Assembly (NCBI RefSeq): GCF_007860015.1
Contig: NZ_SJPS01000005.1
Coordinates: 372,001-436,000, forward strand
Source of the DNA: Bythopirellula polymerisocia
Lineage (GTDB): Bacteria > Planctomycetota > Planctomycetia > Pirellulales > Lacipirellulaceae
Direction of reading: 5' to 3'
Length of the DNA stretch: 64,000 nt
The translations under genes and the position numbers were made by a program. The notes under the pieces are model-generated. The model saw only the letters and a list, made by a program, of their open reading frames with translations, made no database searches and was not told the origin of the DNA. Positions 14,956 to 24,871 of the stretch are shown piece by piece; the stretch's first letter is position 1; every line of letters begins with the position of its first letter.

Positions 14956-17778
14956 CTATCCCTTCATCAATTTCCGCAGTACGGTTTGCAGGATTCCTCC
15001 GTTGCGGTAGTAGTCGAGTTCGACAGGGGTGTCGATGCGTACTGTGGCGCTGAATTCGATTGGCTTGCCCTCAGTTCGTTTGGCGATGACCTTGAGTGAC
15101 TGACGGGGTTTGAGGTTGTCGTTGAGTTCGGGAAAGTCAAAAATTTCTTTGCCAGTGAGGCCCAAGCTCTCCCAGGTCTCTCCGCCTGGGAACTCCAGCG
15201 GCAACACACCCATCATCACCAGGTTGCTACGGTGGATTCGTTCATAGCTGACGGCCAGCACAGCTCGCACACCTAGTAGAAACGCCCCTTTGGCGGCCCA
15301 GTCGCGGCTGGAGCCGGTGCCGTATTCGCTGCCGGCCAGGACTACCAGTGGGATTTTTTCGTCGCGGTATTTCATGGCGGCATCATAGATGCTCATCTCC
15401 TGGCCATCGGGGAGATGTTGCGTCACGCCCCCCTCGGTGCCGGGGGCGAGTTGGTTGCGGATGCGAATGTTAGCGAACGTGCCACGGGTCATCACTCGGT
15501 CATTGCCCCGGCGGGCACCGTAGCTGTTGAAGTCACGCGGCTCCACACCGGCAGCCTGCAGGAATTTTCCCGCGGGACTGTCTTTCGCAATTGCTCCAGC
15601 GGGCGAGATGTGATCGGTCGTTACCGAGTCGCCTAGCAGTGCCAGGCAACGGGCTCCCATAATTGGCTTGATTGACTCGACCTCGGGCTTGAGATCGACC
15701 AGGAAGGGTGGCTCCTGGATGTAGGTGCTCGCGTCGTTCCACTCGTACAACTCACCGCCAGTAACTTCGATAGCATTCCACTTAGGATTTTTTGCCCAAA
15801 CGTTGTCGTACTGGGCCTGAAACATTTCCGGCAACACGCTGCTGTCGACCGCTGATTGCACATCAGTATGTGTCGGCCAGATGTCGGCGAGCATTACTGG
15901 CTTGCCGTTCTTGCCCGTTCCGACGGGTTCATTGGTGAGATCGATATCGGTTGTCCCTGCAAGTGCATAAGCCACCACCAGCGGCGGACTCGCCAAATAG
16001 TTGGCCTTTACATGCGGATTGATGCGACCCTCGAAATTGCGATTGCCGGACAACACCCCCGACACGACAAGATCGTATTCGCTCACGGCATTGGCGATCG
16101 GCTCGGGAAGTGGTCCGCTGTTGCCGATGCAAGTCGTGCAGCCATAGCCAACCGTGTTGAAGCCGATTTGGTCGAGATACTTGTCGAGTCCTGACTTTTC
16201 AAAATAGTCTGTTACCACGCGCGAGCCAGGGGCAAGACTCGTCTTCACATGCGGGGGAACCGTCAGGCCTTTTTCAACAGCTTTCTTAGCAACCAATCCA
16301 GCGGCAATCATGACCGAGGGATTGGATGTGTTCGTGCAACTGGTGATCGCGGCGATCACGACGCTGCCGTGCTGAATCGGAAAGGTCTCGCCATTGTTCG
16401 CGATGTCGACTCCATCAAAACCGGGATCGGCAACCGCGACTGCGGCTTCCGCTACTGCTGATGCAGCGGGTTCGGCGGGTTGTCCCCCCTCTCCTTCCCA
16501 GCGACCTTGGGGTGTACCGTTGCCGGGGCGCTTTCCATAAACTTCATCCAGATCGCGTTTCCAGGTGGACTTCATATCAGTCAAGGCAATTCGATCCTGA
16601 GGACGCTTGGGGCCAGCCAAACTCGGTACTACCGTCGAGAGGTCGAGTTTAACCGTCTTGGTAAAGGTTGGAATGGGTGTGTCGTCAGTGCGGAATAGGC
16701 CCTGCTCTTTGGTGTAGCGCTCGACGAGTTCCACCTCGGCCTCGGTGCGGCCCGTGCGGCGAAGATAGCGGAGTGTCTCCTCATCGATGGGAAAGAAACC
16801 CATCGTCGCACCATATTCGGGGGACATGTTGGCAATCGTCGCGCGATCTGCCAGGGACATGGTCGAGACTCCATCACCGTAGAACTCGACGAACTTACCG
16901 ACGACCTTTTCTTTGCGCAAGAGTTCGGTAACGGTAAGCACCAGATCGGTCGCAGTCGCCCCGGCGGGGAGCTTGCCGATTAGTTGCATCCCGACGACCT
17001 CGGGCATGAGCATATAGATCGGCTGGCCGAGCATAACCCCTTCGGCCTCAATGCCACCGACGCCCCACCCAACAACTCCCAGGCCGTCGATCATCGTGGT
17101 ATGGCTGTCGGTCCCCACGAGCGAATCAGGCAGAGCCACTTTGCCCGCATGATCGTCCAAGAGGAAAACACATTTGGCAAGGTATTCAAGATTCACTTGA
17201 TGTACGATTCCAGTTCCCGGTGGGACGACACGGAAATTGTCGAACGCCTCCTGACCCCAGCGCAGAAATTCATAGCGTTCTCGATTGCGCGTGAATTCCA
17301 GTTCGATGTTCAAGTCGAGTGCTGTGTCCGAAGCAAAGTAGTCCACCTGCACCGAGTGGTCAATCACCAGATCGACGGGCACCAACGGATTAATTTTCTC
17401 TGGATCACCCCCCAGTCGTTGCATGGCAGAACGCATCGCCGCAAGGTCAACCACGCAGGGTACGCCGGTGAAATCTTGCAGCACTACCCGCGCCGGTTTA
17501 AAGGGGACCTCAACCCCGCTGTCGCCGGGGGCGAGGACGCCCCTGCTCGCGGTCCAGTTCGCGAGTTTCTTCACGTCGTCCTCGGTCACGGTGTAGCCAT
17601 CGCAATTCCGCAGGCACGATTCCAGCAGCACTCGGATCGAATAAGGGAGCGCAGCTACCTTGGTATGACCTAGTTCTTCGAGTTTAGAGAGTCGATAAAT
17701 ACCCGCCTTGCCGTTTCCGGTTTCAAACGTATCGCGGGCTGAAAATGGATCGATCAGTAAGGTGGGGGCGGTGGCCAT
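14956..17778 (-). CDS. acnA: Aconitate hydratase A
   Basis: 940 residues, the length of AcnA/IRP1-type aconitases. Interconverts citrate and isocitrate in the TCA cycle; cytoplasmic, with a 4Fe-4S cluster. Landmarks: VVGTDSHTTMIDGLGV-type segment (GTDSHTTMIDGLGVVGWGVG), the cluster cysteines in ITSCTNTSNPSVM and GCTTCIGNSGPLPEP, VLSGNRNFEGRINPHVKANY, and the swivel domain with GSEYGTGSSRDWAAKG. An insert of about 40 residues rich in Ala and Val (PAEPAASAVAEAAVAVADPG) precedes the first cysteine motif. ATG at 17778 has AAGGA upstream. It is monocistronic and divergent from the sulfatase gene. Confidence 0.97.
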   Translation of the reverse strand: MATAPTLLIDPFSARDTFETGNGKAGIYRLSKLEELGHTKVAALPYSIRVLLESCLRNCDGYTVTEDDVKKLANWTASRGVLAPGDSGVEVPFKPARVVLQDFTGVPCVVDLAAMRSAMQRLGGDPEKINPLVPVDLVIDHSVQVDYFASDTALDLNIELEFTRNRERYEFLRWGQEAFDNFRVVPPGTGIVHQVNLEYLAKCVFLLDDHAGKVALPDSLVGTDSHTTMIDGLGVVGWGVGGIEAEGVMLGQPIYMLMPEVVGMQLIGKLPAGATATDLVLTVTELLRKEKVVGKFVEFYGDGVSTMSLADRATIANMSPEYGATMGFFPIDEETLRYLRRTGRTEAEVELVERYTKEQGLFRTDDTPIPTFTKTVKLDLSTVVPSLAGPKRPQDRIALTDMKSTWKRDLDEVYGKRPGNGTPQGRWEGEGGQPAEPAASAVAEAAVAVADPGFDGVDIANNGETFPIQHGSVVIAAITSCTNTSNPSVMIAAGLVAKKAVEKGLTVPPHVKTSLAPGSRVVTDYFEKSGLDKYLDQIGFNTVGYGCTTCIGNSGPLPEPIANAVSEYDLVVSGVLSGNRNFEGRINPHVKANYLASPPLVVAYALAGTTDIDLTNEPVGTGKNGKPVMLADIWPTHTDVQSAVDSSVLPEMFQAQYDNVWAKNPKWNAIEVTGGELYEWNDASTYIQEPPFLVDLKPEVESIKPIMGARCLALLGDSVTTDHISPAGAIAKDSPAGKFLQAAGVEPRDFNSYGARRGNDRVMTRGTFANIRIRNQLAPGTEGGVTQHLPDGQEMSIYDAAMKYRDEKIPLVVLAGSEYGTGSSRDWAAKGAFLLGVRAVLAVSYERIHRSNLVMMGVLPLEFPGGETWESLGLTGKEIFDFPELNDNLKPRQSLKVIAKRTEGKPIEFSATVRIDTPVELDYYRNGGILQTVLRKLMKG

Positions 17779-18058
17779 CGTTGCGGTCCTTCGAATAACG
17801 AGAATGTAACGGTTTCATGGGCAGGAGGTGGGAGTGCCCTGCTTGCGATTTTAGCGGATTTCATTACGCTTGTCTGCGGGCTATATCTAGATCGGAACGA
17901 GCGGAACGAATCCTGGCAACGAAGCGTTCAACGAAGCGATTGCCGCTAGCTATAATTGACAAATTACTCCGTGATTGTTCCGGCATGCGCGCAATTGTGG
18001 ATCATCTGTTATTCGACGAATCGAACACGAGGGTCTAACCTACGCAAGGAATGATGCA

Positions 18059-19432
18059 ATGAGTTACTTCACCAAAATTCTTATTGCCCTTCTTTTCAGC
18101 AACTTGGTGGTATGCACAACTTTTGCTGTCGAGCATGATCGCCCCAATGTCGTCTTGATTCTCTCGGACGACCAAGGCTGGCAAGACTATGGGTTCATGG
18201 GAAGCAATGTCGTGCAAACGCCTCATCTTGACCGATTGGCAAGGAACAGTCTGCTCTTCGAACGTGGTTATGTCGTCTCGCCGTTGTGTCGACCTTCGCT
18301 AGCCTCGATTGTGACTGGGCTCTTTCCACATCAACACGGTGTTTGTGCCAACGACGTAAGTCCAGCAAGTGGGCTGGAAAGACAGAAAGCGAACCAACCG
18401 GTTTACGAAAGTTTTCATCGGCATCCAAGTTGGATTCGCACCCTCGTTGAAAATGGTTACCTGGCATTCCAATCGGGCAAGTGGTGGGAAGGTTCTTGGC
18501 ATGACGGTGGATTTACCCACGGGATGACCCATGGAGATTCTACTCGAGGTGGTCGGCATGGAGACGAAGGCTTGAAGATTGGCCGACAAGGATTGGCACC
18601 TATCACTCAATTCATCGATCAAGCAGTTGCCGCCGAAAAACCATTCGTGGTTTGGTATGCTCCCTTCATACCACACACTCCTCACAATCCACCTCCCGAG
18701 ATTCTCAAGAAATATCAAATTGCAGGCCGTCCAGTAAACCTGGCAAGATACTATGCCATGTGCGAATGGTTTGATTCGACCTGCGGCGAACTCCTCGGTC
18801 ATCTGGAGAAACACCAGATCACGGACAACACGCTCGTGGTGTTTCTGGCTGATAACGGATGGGCAGCACGAGATGACACTTCAAAACTTCCAGAAGGATG
18901 GTGGAACGATTACGCTCCTCGCTCTAAGGGGTCTCCATTTGAAGAAGGTATTCGCACGCCGATCATGATTTCTTGGCCAGAAGCAATCCCCCCCGGCCGA
19001 AGTACTGATCTCGCGAGCAGCGTGGATGTGATGCCAACTGTTTTGAACGCTTGTGGACTGAACACGCCGGCCGATCTGCCGGGAATCGATTTGCGAGACG
19101 AAACAGCCCGACGAAATCGCGACACGGTGTTTGGAGCCGCCTACTCGATCCACAACATGAACCCTGGCGACCCTGAATCTACGTTGCAATACCGTTGGTG
19201 CATTCAGGACACCTGGAAACTTATACTGCGGAGCCATGGCAGCGACATTACCCGCTACAAGACAGTGCATGAGTGGGACGATGTCCCCGCGAGACTCTAC
19301 AACCTGAAACTGGATCCGGGAGAGAACAAGAATCTCTCCTCTGAGGAACAGGAGACCGTGCGGGAGTTGAGCAAACGAATTGCAGAAGTAATTCCGGCAA
19401 CGTTTGAAGATAGATCTACTCCTACGAATTGA
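18059..19432 (+). CDS. Sulfatase (arylsulfatase family, S1-type)
   Basis: 457 residues from ATG at 18059 (AAGGA upstream). Signal peptide MSYFTKILIALLFSNLVVCT. Metal-binding start PNVVLILSDDQGWQDYG, formylglycine segment VSPLCRPSLASIVTGLFPHQ, FQSGKWWEGSWH with the Lys motif, VWYAPFIPHTPHNPP with catalytic His, and VVFLADNGWAARDD. The Cys of CRPSL is the residue normally matured to formylglycine, but the Arg of canonical CxPSR is Leu. Planctomycetes carry many such exported sulfatases for algal polysaccharides. The substrate cannot be inferred. Confidence 0.92.
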   Translation: MSYFTKILIALLFSNLVVCTTFAVEHDRPNVVLILSDDQGWQDYGFMGSNVVQTPHLDRLARNSLLFERGYVVSPLCRPSLASIVTGLFPHQHGVCANDVSPASGLERQKANQPVYESFHRHPSWIRTLVENGYLAFQSGKWWEGSWHDGGFTHGMTHGDSTRGGRHGDEGLKIGRQGLAPITQFIDQAVAAEKPFVVWYAPFIPHTPHNPPPEILKKYQIAGRPVNLARYYAMCEWFDSTCGELLGHLEKHQITDNTLVVFLADNGWAARDDTSKLPEGWWNDYAPRSKGSPFEEGIRTPIMISWPEAIPPGRSTDLASSVDVMPTVLNACGLNTPADLPGIDLRDETARRNRDTVFGAAYSIHNMNPGDPESTLQYRWCIQDTWKLILRSHGSDITRYKTVHEWDDVPARLYNLKLDPGENKNLSSEEQETVRELSKRIAEVIPATFEDRSTPTN

Positions 19433-19602
19433 AAAGTGAAGCCGGGAGATTCGTCTACGATTATTCATATGAGAACTGCAAAGGTTGGTCATTAGTTTAA
19501 CAACGAACTAACGTGCCGCTTCTCTTGCTGAAGAACTCTTTGAGCTTTACACTCTCATCTGCTTTTTGCTGCTCTTCAGATTCAATTTGGTGAAGGTTCA
19601 TC

Positions 19603-20961
19603 TTGCTTCCGCGCGATCCCTACGTCCTCGATCCGGCTTCCATTCAAGAGCCACCCACTCGCTTTCTTGACCAATTGAAATACTGTGGGCCTGGGTTTGT
19701 GCTCTCGGCTTCCATCGTGGGTTCGGGGGAATTGATTGCCACTACTACTCTGGGTGCGAAAGCAGGATTCGCTACCTTGTGGGTTATCCTAGTGAGTTGC
19801 CTCGTGAAGGTCGTGCTGCAATTGGAGTTCGGCCGACACACGATCCACCATGGCGAGACTGCTCTGGTGGCGATCAACAAGCTCCCTGGTTGGCGTTTTC
19901 GCGGGAGACATTGGACGATCTGGTTCTGGTTGGCACTGTTGCCAATCAAGATTCTGCAAATGGGGGGAATCGTCGGGGGACTCTCTATCCTCATGAATCT
20001 AATCGTGCCTGCAGTTTCACTCACGGCGTGGTGTGGGATCGTGGCAATTACTGTTGCCGTTCTCGTGTTCAGCGAACGCTACAAGATGATTGAACTGATG
20101 TCGCTGAGCATGACTTTCGTCTTCACGATTTTAACTTTGGTATCGGTTGCCGCGCTCCAGTGGACCGCGTATGCCATTAATGGGCGAGATATCCTGAATG
20201 GCTTACAGGGTCAAATTCCACCTGGCGCGTTGCTGTTCGTGTTTGCCGCGTTCGGACTGACGGGCGTTGGTGGCGACGAGATTATGCAATACACCTATTG
20301 GCTTCTGGAGAAAGGCTACGCCTCGCGGGTAGGTCCTTACAAACAAGGCGATGCTGATTGGCTGCGGCGTGCCCGTGGTTGGACCCGGGTGATGGTGTTC
20401 GATGCCCTCTTGTCGATGGTCGCGTACACCACCGTCACGGCGGCATTTTATGTCTTGGGCGCCGCAGTGCTTCACGCTCGCGGTGACATTCCTGCCGGCA
20501 ATGCAATGGTTGCTACCCTGGCAAACATGTACACCGAGTCACTCGGCCCGTGGGCGCGTGGGGTCTTCTTGGCTGGCGCATTTTTCGTGCTTTTTTCAAC
20601 GGCCTTCTCTGCACTGGCCGCTTGGACTCGGATCTATAGCGACACATTCAGCCAATTCGGGTGGATCGAATTCACAGATCAAGTGGTGCGAGTGCGAACG
20701 ATCAAGATACTAGCTTGGGTCTTCCCCGCACTGTGGGCGACTGTTTTCCTGTGGATCGAACAACCTGTGACGATGGTCATGCTAGGCGGCTTGGCCACGG
20801 CAGCGATACTATTGATCGTCGTTGTCGCTGCCATTGACTTCCGCTATCGCCGGTCGCTACCAGAACTCGCCCCTGGTATTTTCTACGACGTGGTGTTCTG
20901 GATCAGCACCGTCTCAATTGTCACTCTGGCCTGTTACGGCATCTGGACGGCGCTGAAGTAA
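19603..20961 (+). CDS. Nramp-family divalent metal transporter
   Basis: 452 residues, hydrophobic throughout with about 11 membrane helices. The first helix carries GPGFVLSASIVGSGELIATT, in the place where Nramp proteins have the DPGN metal-binding motif; here the corresponding residues are SIVGSGE, so the substrate may not be Mn2+ or Fe2+. The sixth-helix region reads LLFVFAAFGLTGVGGDEIMQ instead of MPH-type. This divergent branch is, as far as I recall, widespread in planctomycetes. The start is TTG at 19603 with GAAGG 6 bases upstream; no ATG or GTG in this frame fits. It follows the sulfatase by 170 bases. Confidence 0.82.
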   Translation: MLPRDPYVLDPASIQEPPTRFLDQLKYCGPGFVLSASIVGSGELIATTTLGAKAGFATLWVILVSCLVKVVLQLEFGRHTIHHGETALVAINKLPGWRFRGRHWTIWFWLALLPIKILQMGGIVGGLSILMNLIVPAVSLTAWCGIVAITVAVLVFSERYKMIELMSLSMTFVFTILTLVSVAALQWTAYAINGRDILNGLQGQIPPGALLFVFAAFGLTGVGGDEIMQYTYWLLEKGYASRVGPYKQGDADWLRRARGWTRVMVFDALLSMVAYTTVTAAFYVLGAAVLHARGDIPAGNAMVATLANMYTESLGPWARGVFLAGAFFVLFSTAFSALAAWTRIYSDTFSQFGWIEFTDQVVRVRTIKILAWVFPALWATVFLWIEQPVTMVMLGGLATAAILLIVVVAAIDFRYRRSLPELAPGIFYDVVFWISTVSIVTLACYGIWTALK

Positions 20962-21625
20962 AATAAATCTCGTAGCCGCGTCACTCCAGGACTCGGATTT
21001 CCTGCGCCGAATCTTCCGGCCAAAGCATCCGCCGGGCAACCGCGACTTGCGCGAAGCCATCAGTCATTGCTCGCTTCTGCGCACCGCGGCGGGGGTTTTG
21101 TCGCGGTCATTTTGTAGAAATCTTTTTTTACAAAACAAAACCCCCTCTTTTCCTAAACGTCCAAATCGGTCCAACTCATTGGCAGACAACGTCTTACGTA
21201 GCAGAAGACTGTTGATGTTTTAGGGAGTTTTGTAAGACAAAACTCAACTCCTCCGCGACAAAACCCCACGTGCTTCGCGCAATCGAGCGCTGAGCGAGTC
21301 CCGACGGATCCCTAGCCGTGTCGATACGCGCGAGGTGGCTACCTGAGCTAGAAAGAAACGGATTCAATTGTCAAACAACAGCGCAGCACCAACGTGGGCC
21401 ACGGCAACTTGTGCAAAGGCCGATTCTAACAAATCGCGCGGCCAAAAGCTTGCGCAAAGTTGCGAAAAAGTGCCAGAGAAGAAGGAACCGCCACGTGACT
21501 AGGCTCATGGTTCGCGAGCAAACAAAGGGTAGTGGCCTGGTGAAACAGAAGATTCTTTCCGCACTCTCAAGAGCTAGATGCCAGCAAGCCAATGAAATGA
21601 AAAGACGATCTGCGTAGGCAGCACC
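20962..21625. other. 664-base non-coding stretch between Nramp and ClC genes
   Basis: It contains the 176-base inverted-repeat unit described separately (21092-21267). A 99-codon frame at 21318-21617 on the plus strand is basic and repetitive and does not look like a protein. The rest shows nothing I recognise. Confidence 0.5.
21092..21267. repeat. MITE-like unit with 15-base terminal inverted repeats
   Basis: GGGGTTTTGTCGCGG at 21092-21106 is the exact reverse complement of CCGCGACAAAACCCC at 21253-21267. Inside lies a perfect hairpin AGTTTTGT-AAG-ACAAAACT (21226-21244) and a weaker TTTTGTA/TACAAAA pair. No coding frame is present and no target duplication is evident. It could be a miniature mobile unit or a long RNA hairpin. 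Confidence 0.5.
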
Positions 21626-23455
21626 TTATTCGTGGTGCTGCATCTTCGAGACGCGATCGTGGTAGGCACCAATCACATCGTGGCGGCTGAGCATGCCGAT
21701 GACATGGCGGGGGGCTTCCTCTTCTACGATTGGCAGGTAGTCGATGTTTTTTTGCGTGAATCGTCGCAGGGCTGTGTGGAGGTCATCTTCTGCTTTAACT
21801 GTTAGAACAGGTTGCGAAGCAATGTCGGCGGCCACAATGAGTGCTCCGGACCCGTTGCCGGTGAGGACTGCTCGCAAGTCGCGGAGCGAAAAGATGCCCG
21901 CCAATTGCTTTTCATGATCCACAACTGGGTAATAGCTGTTGTTAGAGTAAGAAGCCAGGCGGAGAATTTCGGTGAGCGGCATGTCTTCGGGGATCAGATC
22001 AACTTTGCGGTCGAGGTGCATCACGTCGCGAACGAACATCTGTTCCAAGACATCCACCACAAAATCGCCTTGGTGGGCTGGGCTGTCGACCAGACCCGGC
22101 ACCTGCTCTTCGTAAAGGCTCCAGCGAGATGAGAGTACGGCGACATTGATAATACATACCAACATCAGAGGGACGAGCAGATTGTAGGTGCCGCTCATTT
22201 CGCAGACCATCAACATGGCCGTTAGCGGCACGCGAGCGACCCCGGAGAAGAAGCCTCCCATTCCCACCAGCACAAACGCTTCGGGATGAGTGATTAGGTT
22301 GGGGAACAATTGTTGGCAGGCCATGCCAAAGGCCCCTCCGAGCATTGCCCCGATGAAGAGTGAAGGAGCAAACACGCCGCCGCTGCCGCCAGAGGATATC
22401 GTGAATGAGGTGGCAAATATCTTGCCGAAGCAGAGCACGATCATTATCCCCAAGGTCAATTCTCCGTCGATGGCTTTTTGAATCCAGCCGTAGCCACCGG
22501 ACATCAAATGGGGCAGCCAGATAGCAAGTGTTCCCAGCATCAGCCCGCCGATGGCAGGTTTAATGAAGTTCGGGATCGGCATCGGCCGGAATATGCGATT
22601 ACGCATGCCGTAGAAGACCAGCACATAGATATAGCCTACGATGGCGCAGAGCACAGCAAAAACCAGGTAGAGGGGTATCTCAGCCGCTCCACCAAATTGC
22701 AGTCCAGGGGTAGTTTTGAATGCCAGGCCTGGACCATAAATCTGTGCGAACACGGTGTAGGCGGTTATCGAGGCGATGAAACAAGGAATGACCGCTGCCG
22801 TTTCGAGTGCCGTCGAACTATACAAAACCTCGCTGACGAATAATGCTCCGCCCAGCGGTGCGCGAAAGATGGCCCCGATTCCGCCAGCCGCACCAGCAAG
22901 CATGAGTAGGCGACGGTCGCGTTCACTCAAACTCAATTTGATCGCCAGGAACGAGCCGAACCCTGCTCCAATTTGAGCGATCGGTCCCTCACGGCCTGCG
23001 GATCCCCCTGTGCCAATGGTGATGATCGATGCCACGGTCTTTACGAAAGGGACGCGTCCCCGGATACGGCCGCTGAGTCGGTGGAATGCACGCACAAGGG
23101 CATCGGTGCCGTGGCCTTCGGCCTCGGGTGCGAGTCCAAAGACGATTATTCCGCAGGCCAGACCACCGATTGTCGGCACCAGCAAGACCATCCACCAATT
23201 CGATGGATTCTGAGGCGCATGTTCAATCGTCTCACTACCAGCGGCGGGGGGGAAATAGCCGACGACCCCTCCCAGCATAGCCCCTTGGAACCACATCAGA
23301 AGAAAAAAGAAGAGGGCAGCACCCAGGCCAGCAACAATCCCCACTATAGGGCTGAAAAAGACAAGGCGTCCAGAGGACTCGGTATCGAAAATGGAAGTAA
23401 AATACTGCCGAATTTGCTGGAACACGCCCACCCTCAATTGCAAACGGAGACTCAC
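21626..23455 (-). CDS. ClC-type chloride channel or antiporter with CBS domains
   Basis: 609 residues. The membrane part (about 30-440) carries ClC selectivity signatures: GTGGSAGREGPIAQIGAG (GREGP helix) and SSGGSGGVFAPSLFIGAMLG. The last about 125 residues form two CBS repeats (FVRDVMHLDRKVDLIPEDMP, NIDYLPIVEEEAPRHVIGML), which bind adenine nucleotides in relatives. The gating-glutamate position Glu in GREGP is kept, so either proton-coupled exchange or channel activity is possible. It sits alone on the minus strand, divergent from serC. Confidence 0.92.
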   Translation of the reverse strand: MSLRLQLRVGVFQQIRQYFTSIFDTESSGRLVFFSPIVGIVAGLGAALFFFLLMWFQGAMLGGVVGYFPPAAGSETIEHAPQNPSNWWMVLLVPTIGGLACGIIVFGLAPEAEGHGTDALVRAFHRLSGRIRGRVPFVKTVASIITIGTGGSAGREGPIAQIGAGFGSFLAIKLSLSERDRRLLMLAGAAGGIGAIFRAPLGGALFVSEVLYSSTALETAAVIPCFIASITAYTVFAQIYGPGLAFKTTPGLQFGGAAEIPLYLVFAVLCAIVGYIYVLVFYGMRNRIFRPMPIPNFIKPAIGGLMLGTLAIWLPHLMSGGYGWIQKAIDGELTLGIMIVLCFGKIFATSFTISSGGSGGVFAPSLFIGAMLGGAFGMACQQLFPNLITHPEAFVLVGMGGFFSGVARVPLTAMLMVCEMSGTYNLLVPLMLVCIINVAVLSSRWSLYEEQVPGLVDSPAHQGDFVVDVLEQMFVRDVMHLDRKVDLIPEDMPLTEILRLASYSNNSYYPVVDHEKQLAGIFSLRDLRAVLTGNGSGALIVAADIASQPVLTVKAEDDLHTALRRFTQKNIDYLPIVEEEAPRHVIGMLSRHDVIGAYHDRVSKMQHHE

Positions 23456-23703
23456 GGGTAGTCGTTCAGTCTACTTCGGTTGCGGGGATGTCACAAGTTG
23501 CAGCGTTCATGGTGCGACGTCTCTAAAATGTGCATCCAGTGAACTATTGTCCGCCGATTCGGTCATTTTGATACGAACTTCACCCATCGCCAACCGTGGC
23601 TCGAATCACTAAAATGGCCCCTTTTGAGGATCAGATTAGAAGGTGAATCGGCCGTTGTGCTTTCTTGCCGCCACTTCCAGATACAAAGGATGAATCTAAC
23701 AAC

Positions 23704-24801
23704 ATGACCCAACGGGCTTACAACTTTGCCGCAGGACCGGCAGCGCTTCCAGAATCGGTGTTGGAACAGGCGCAGCGTGAAATGATGGCTTTGCCAGGAC
23801 CGAAAGCTTCGATCTTGGAGATCAGCCACCGGTCGCCGACATTCAAGGAAATCATTGAATCCGCCGAGAAGAACATACGCACGTTGTTGGGTATCTCGGA
23901 CGATTATGCTGTGTTGTTTCTCCAAGGCGGTGGTCGACTCTTGTTCTCGATGATACCGATGAACCTGCTTACTAAGGAGCAGCCCAGTGCGGATTACATC
24001 CTCACGGGCACCTGGGGCAAGGCCGCCATCAAGGAAGCCAAGAAGCTAGGTTCCATGAAAGTGGCTTGGGATGGTGCCGACGACAAGTACACCTACACAC
24101 CCGCCGACTCGGATTTAGAACTCAACCCCAATGCGGCGTTCGCGCATTACACCTGTAACGAGACGATTGAAGGGGTGCAGTTTCCGACTGAACCGCAGAC
24201 GGGGCAGGTTCCTTTGGTCTGTGACGCTTCGAGCGACTTCATGCACAAGCCTCTCTCGGTCGATCGCTATGGCATGATCTATGCTTGTGCCCAGAAAAAT
24301 ATGGGACCCGCTGGTGTGTCGATCGTCGTTGTGCGCAAGGATTTGCTAGAGCGGTCCAGCGATGAACTTGGTAGTTATCTCAATCTCAAGCTGCATGCTG
24401 ATGAAGGGTCGCTGATGAACACGGCCCCCACATTTGCCATCTATGTAGTGCGTTTGGTGACCGACTGGCTTCTAAACGATATTGGCGGCCTGGAGAAGAT
24501 GTATGCCATCAATCAGCGTAAAGCCAAGATGCTCTACGAGGTGCTTGACCAAAGCGGTGGATTCTACGAAGGGCATGCCCGACAGGATTCTCGGTCGCTG
24601 ATGAACGTCTCTTTTCGATTGCCGAGTGAAGAGCTCACGACTGCGTTTCTCAAGCAGTCGGAAGCGGCAGATCTTACATCACTTGCAGGCCATCGTTCGG
24701 TCGGTGGCGTTCGGGCGTCGATTTATAATGCGGTTCCCGTGGCCGGCGTTGAGGCCCTGCGAGATTTCATGATTGATTTTCGGGATAAGCACGCGAATTA
24801 G
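23704..24801 (+). CDS. serC: Phosphoserine aminotransferase
   Basis: 365 residues from ATG at 23704, where homology begins (TQRAYNFAAGPAALPESVLE); an ATG 39 bases upstream adds nothing conserved. PLP enzyme making 3-phosphoserine from 3-phosphohydroxypyruvate and glutamate in serine synthesis. Lys198 in AQKNMGPAGVS is the PLP lysine; EISHRSPTFKEI and VCDASSDFMHKP are family landmarks. serA follows 70 bases downstream on the same strand, so the first two steps of serine synthesis lie side by side. Confidence 0.97.
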   Translation: MTQRAYNFAAGPAALPESVLEQAQREMMALPGPKASILEISHRSPTFKEIIESAEKNIRTLLGISDDYAVLFLQGGGRLLFSMIPMNLLTKEQPSADYILTGTWGKAAIKEAKKLGSMKVAWDGADDKYTYTPADSDLELNPNAAFAHYTCNETIEGVQFPTEPQTGQVPLVCDASSDFMHKPLSVDRYGMIYACAQKNMGPAGVSIVVVRKDLLERSSDELGSYLNLKLHADEGSLMNTAPTFAIYVVRLVTDWLLNDIGGLEKMYAINQRKAKMLYEVLDQSGGFYEGHARQDSRSLMNVSFRLPSEELTTAFLKQSEAADLTSLAGHRSVGGVRASIYNAVPVAGVEALRDFMIDFRDKHAN

Positions 24802-24836
24802 AATCTGCCGTGTGATGCGTTGCATCAGGGCTAGCA

Positions 24837-24867
24837 ACTGACCACTGACCACTGACCACTGACCACT
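24837..24867 (+). repeat. Short tandem repeat (7-base unit) directly before serA
   Basis: ACTGACC is repeated four times from 24837 to 24864 and followed by ACT. The array ends four bases before the serA ATG at 24872 and occupies the place where a ribosome-binding site would be. Confidence 0.85.
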
Positions 24868-24871
24868 AACT

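Noticed and set aside
16984..17673. 229-codon plus-strand frame inside aconitase
   Set aside because: Antisense shadow of a highly conserved gene; His- and Arg-rich, no family features.
21318..21617. 99-codon plus-strand frame between Nramp and ClC genes
   Set aside because: Gln/Arg-rich, no hydrophobic core, no ribosome-binding site; likely a chance frame.
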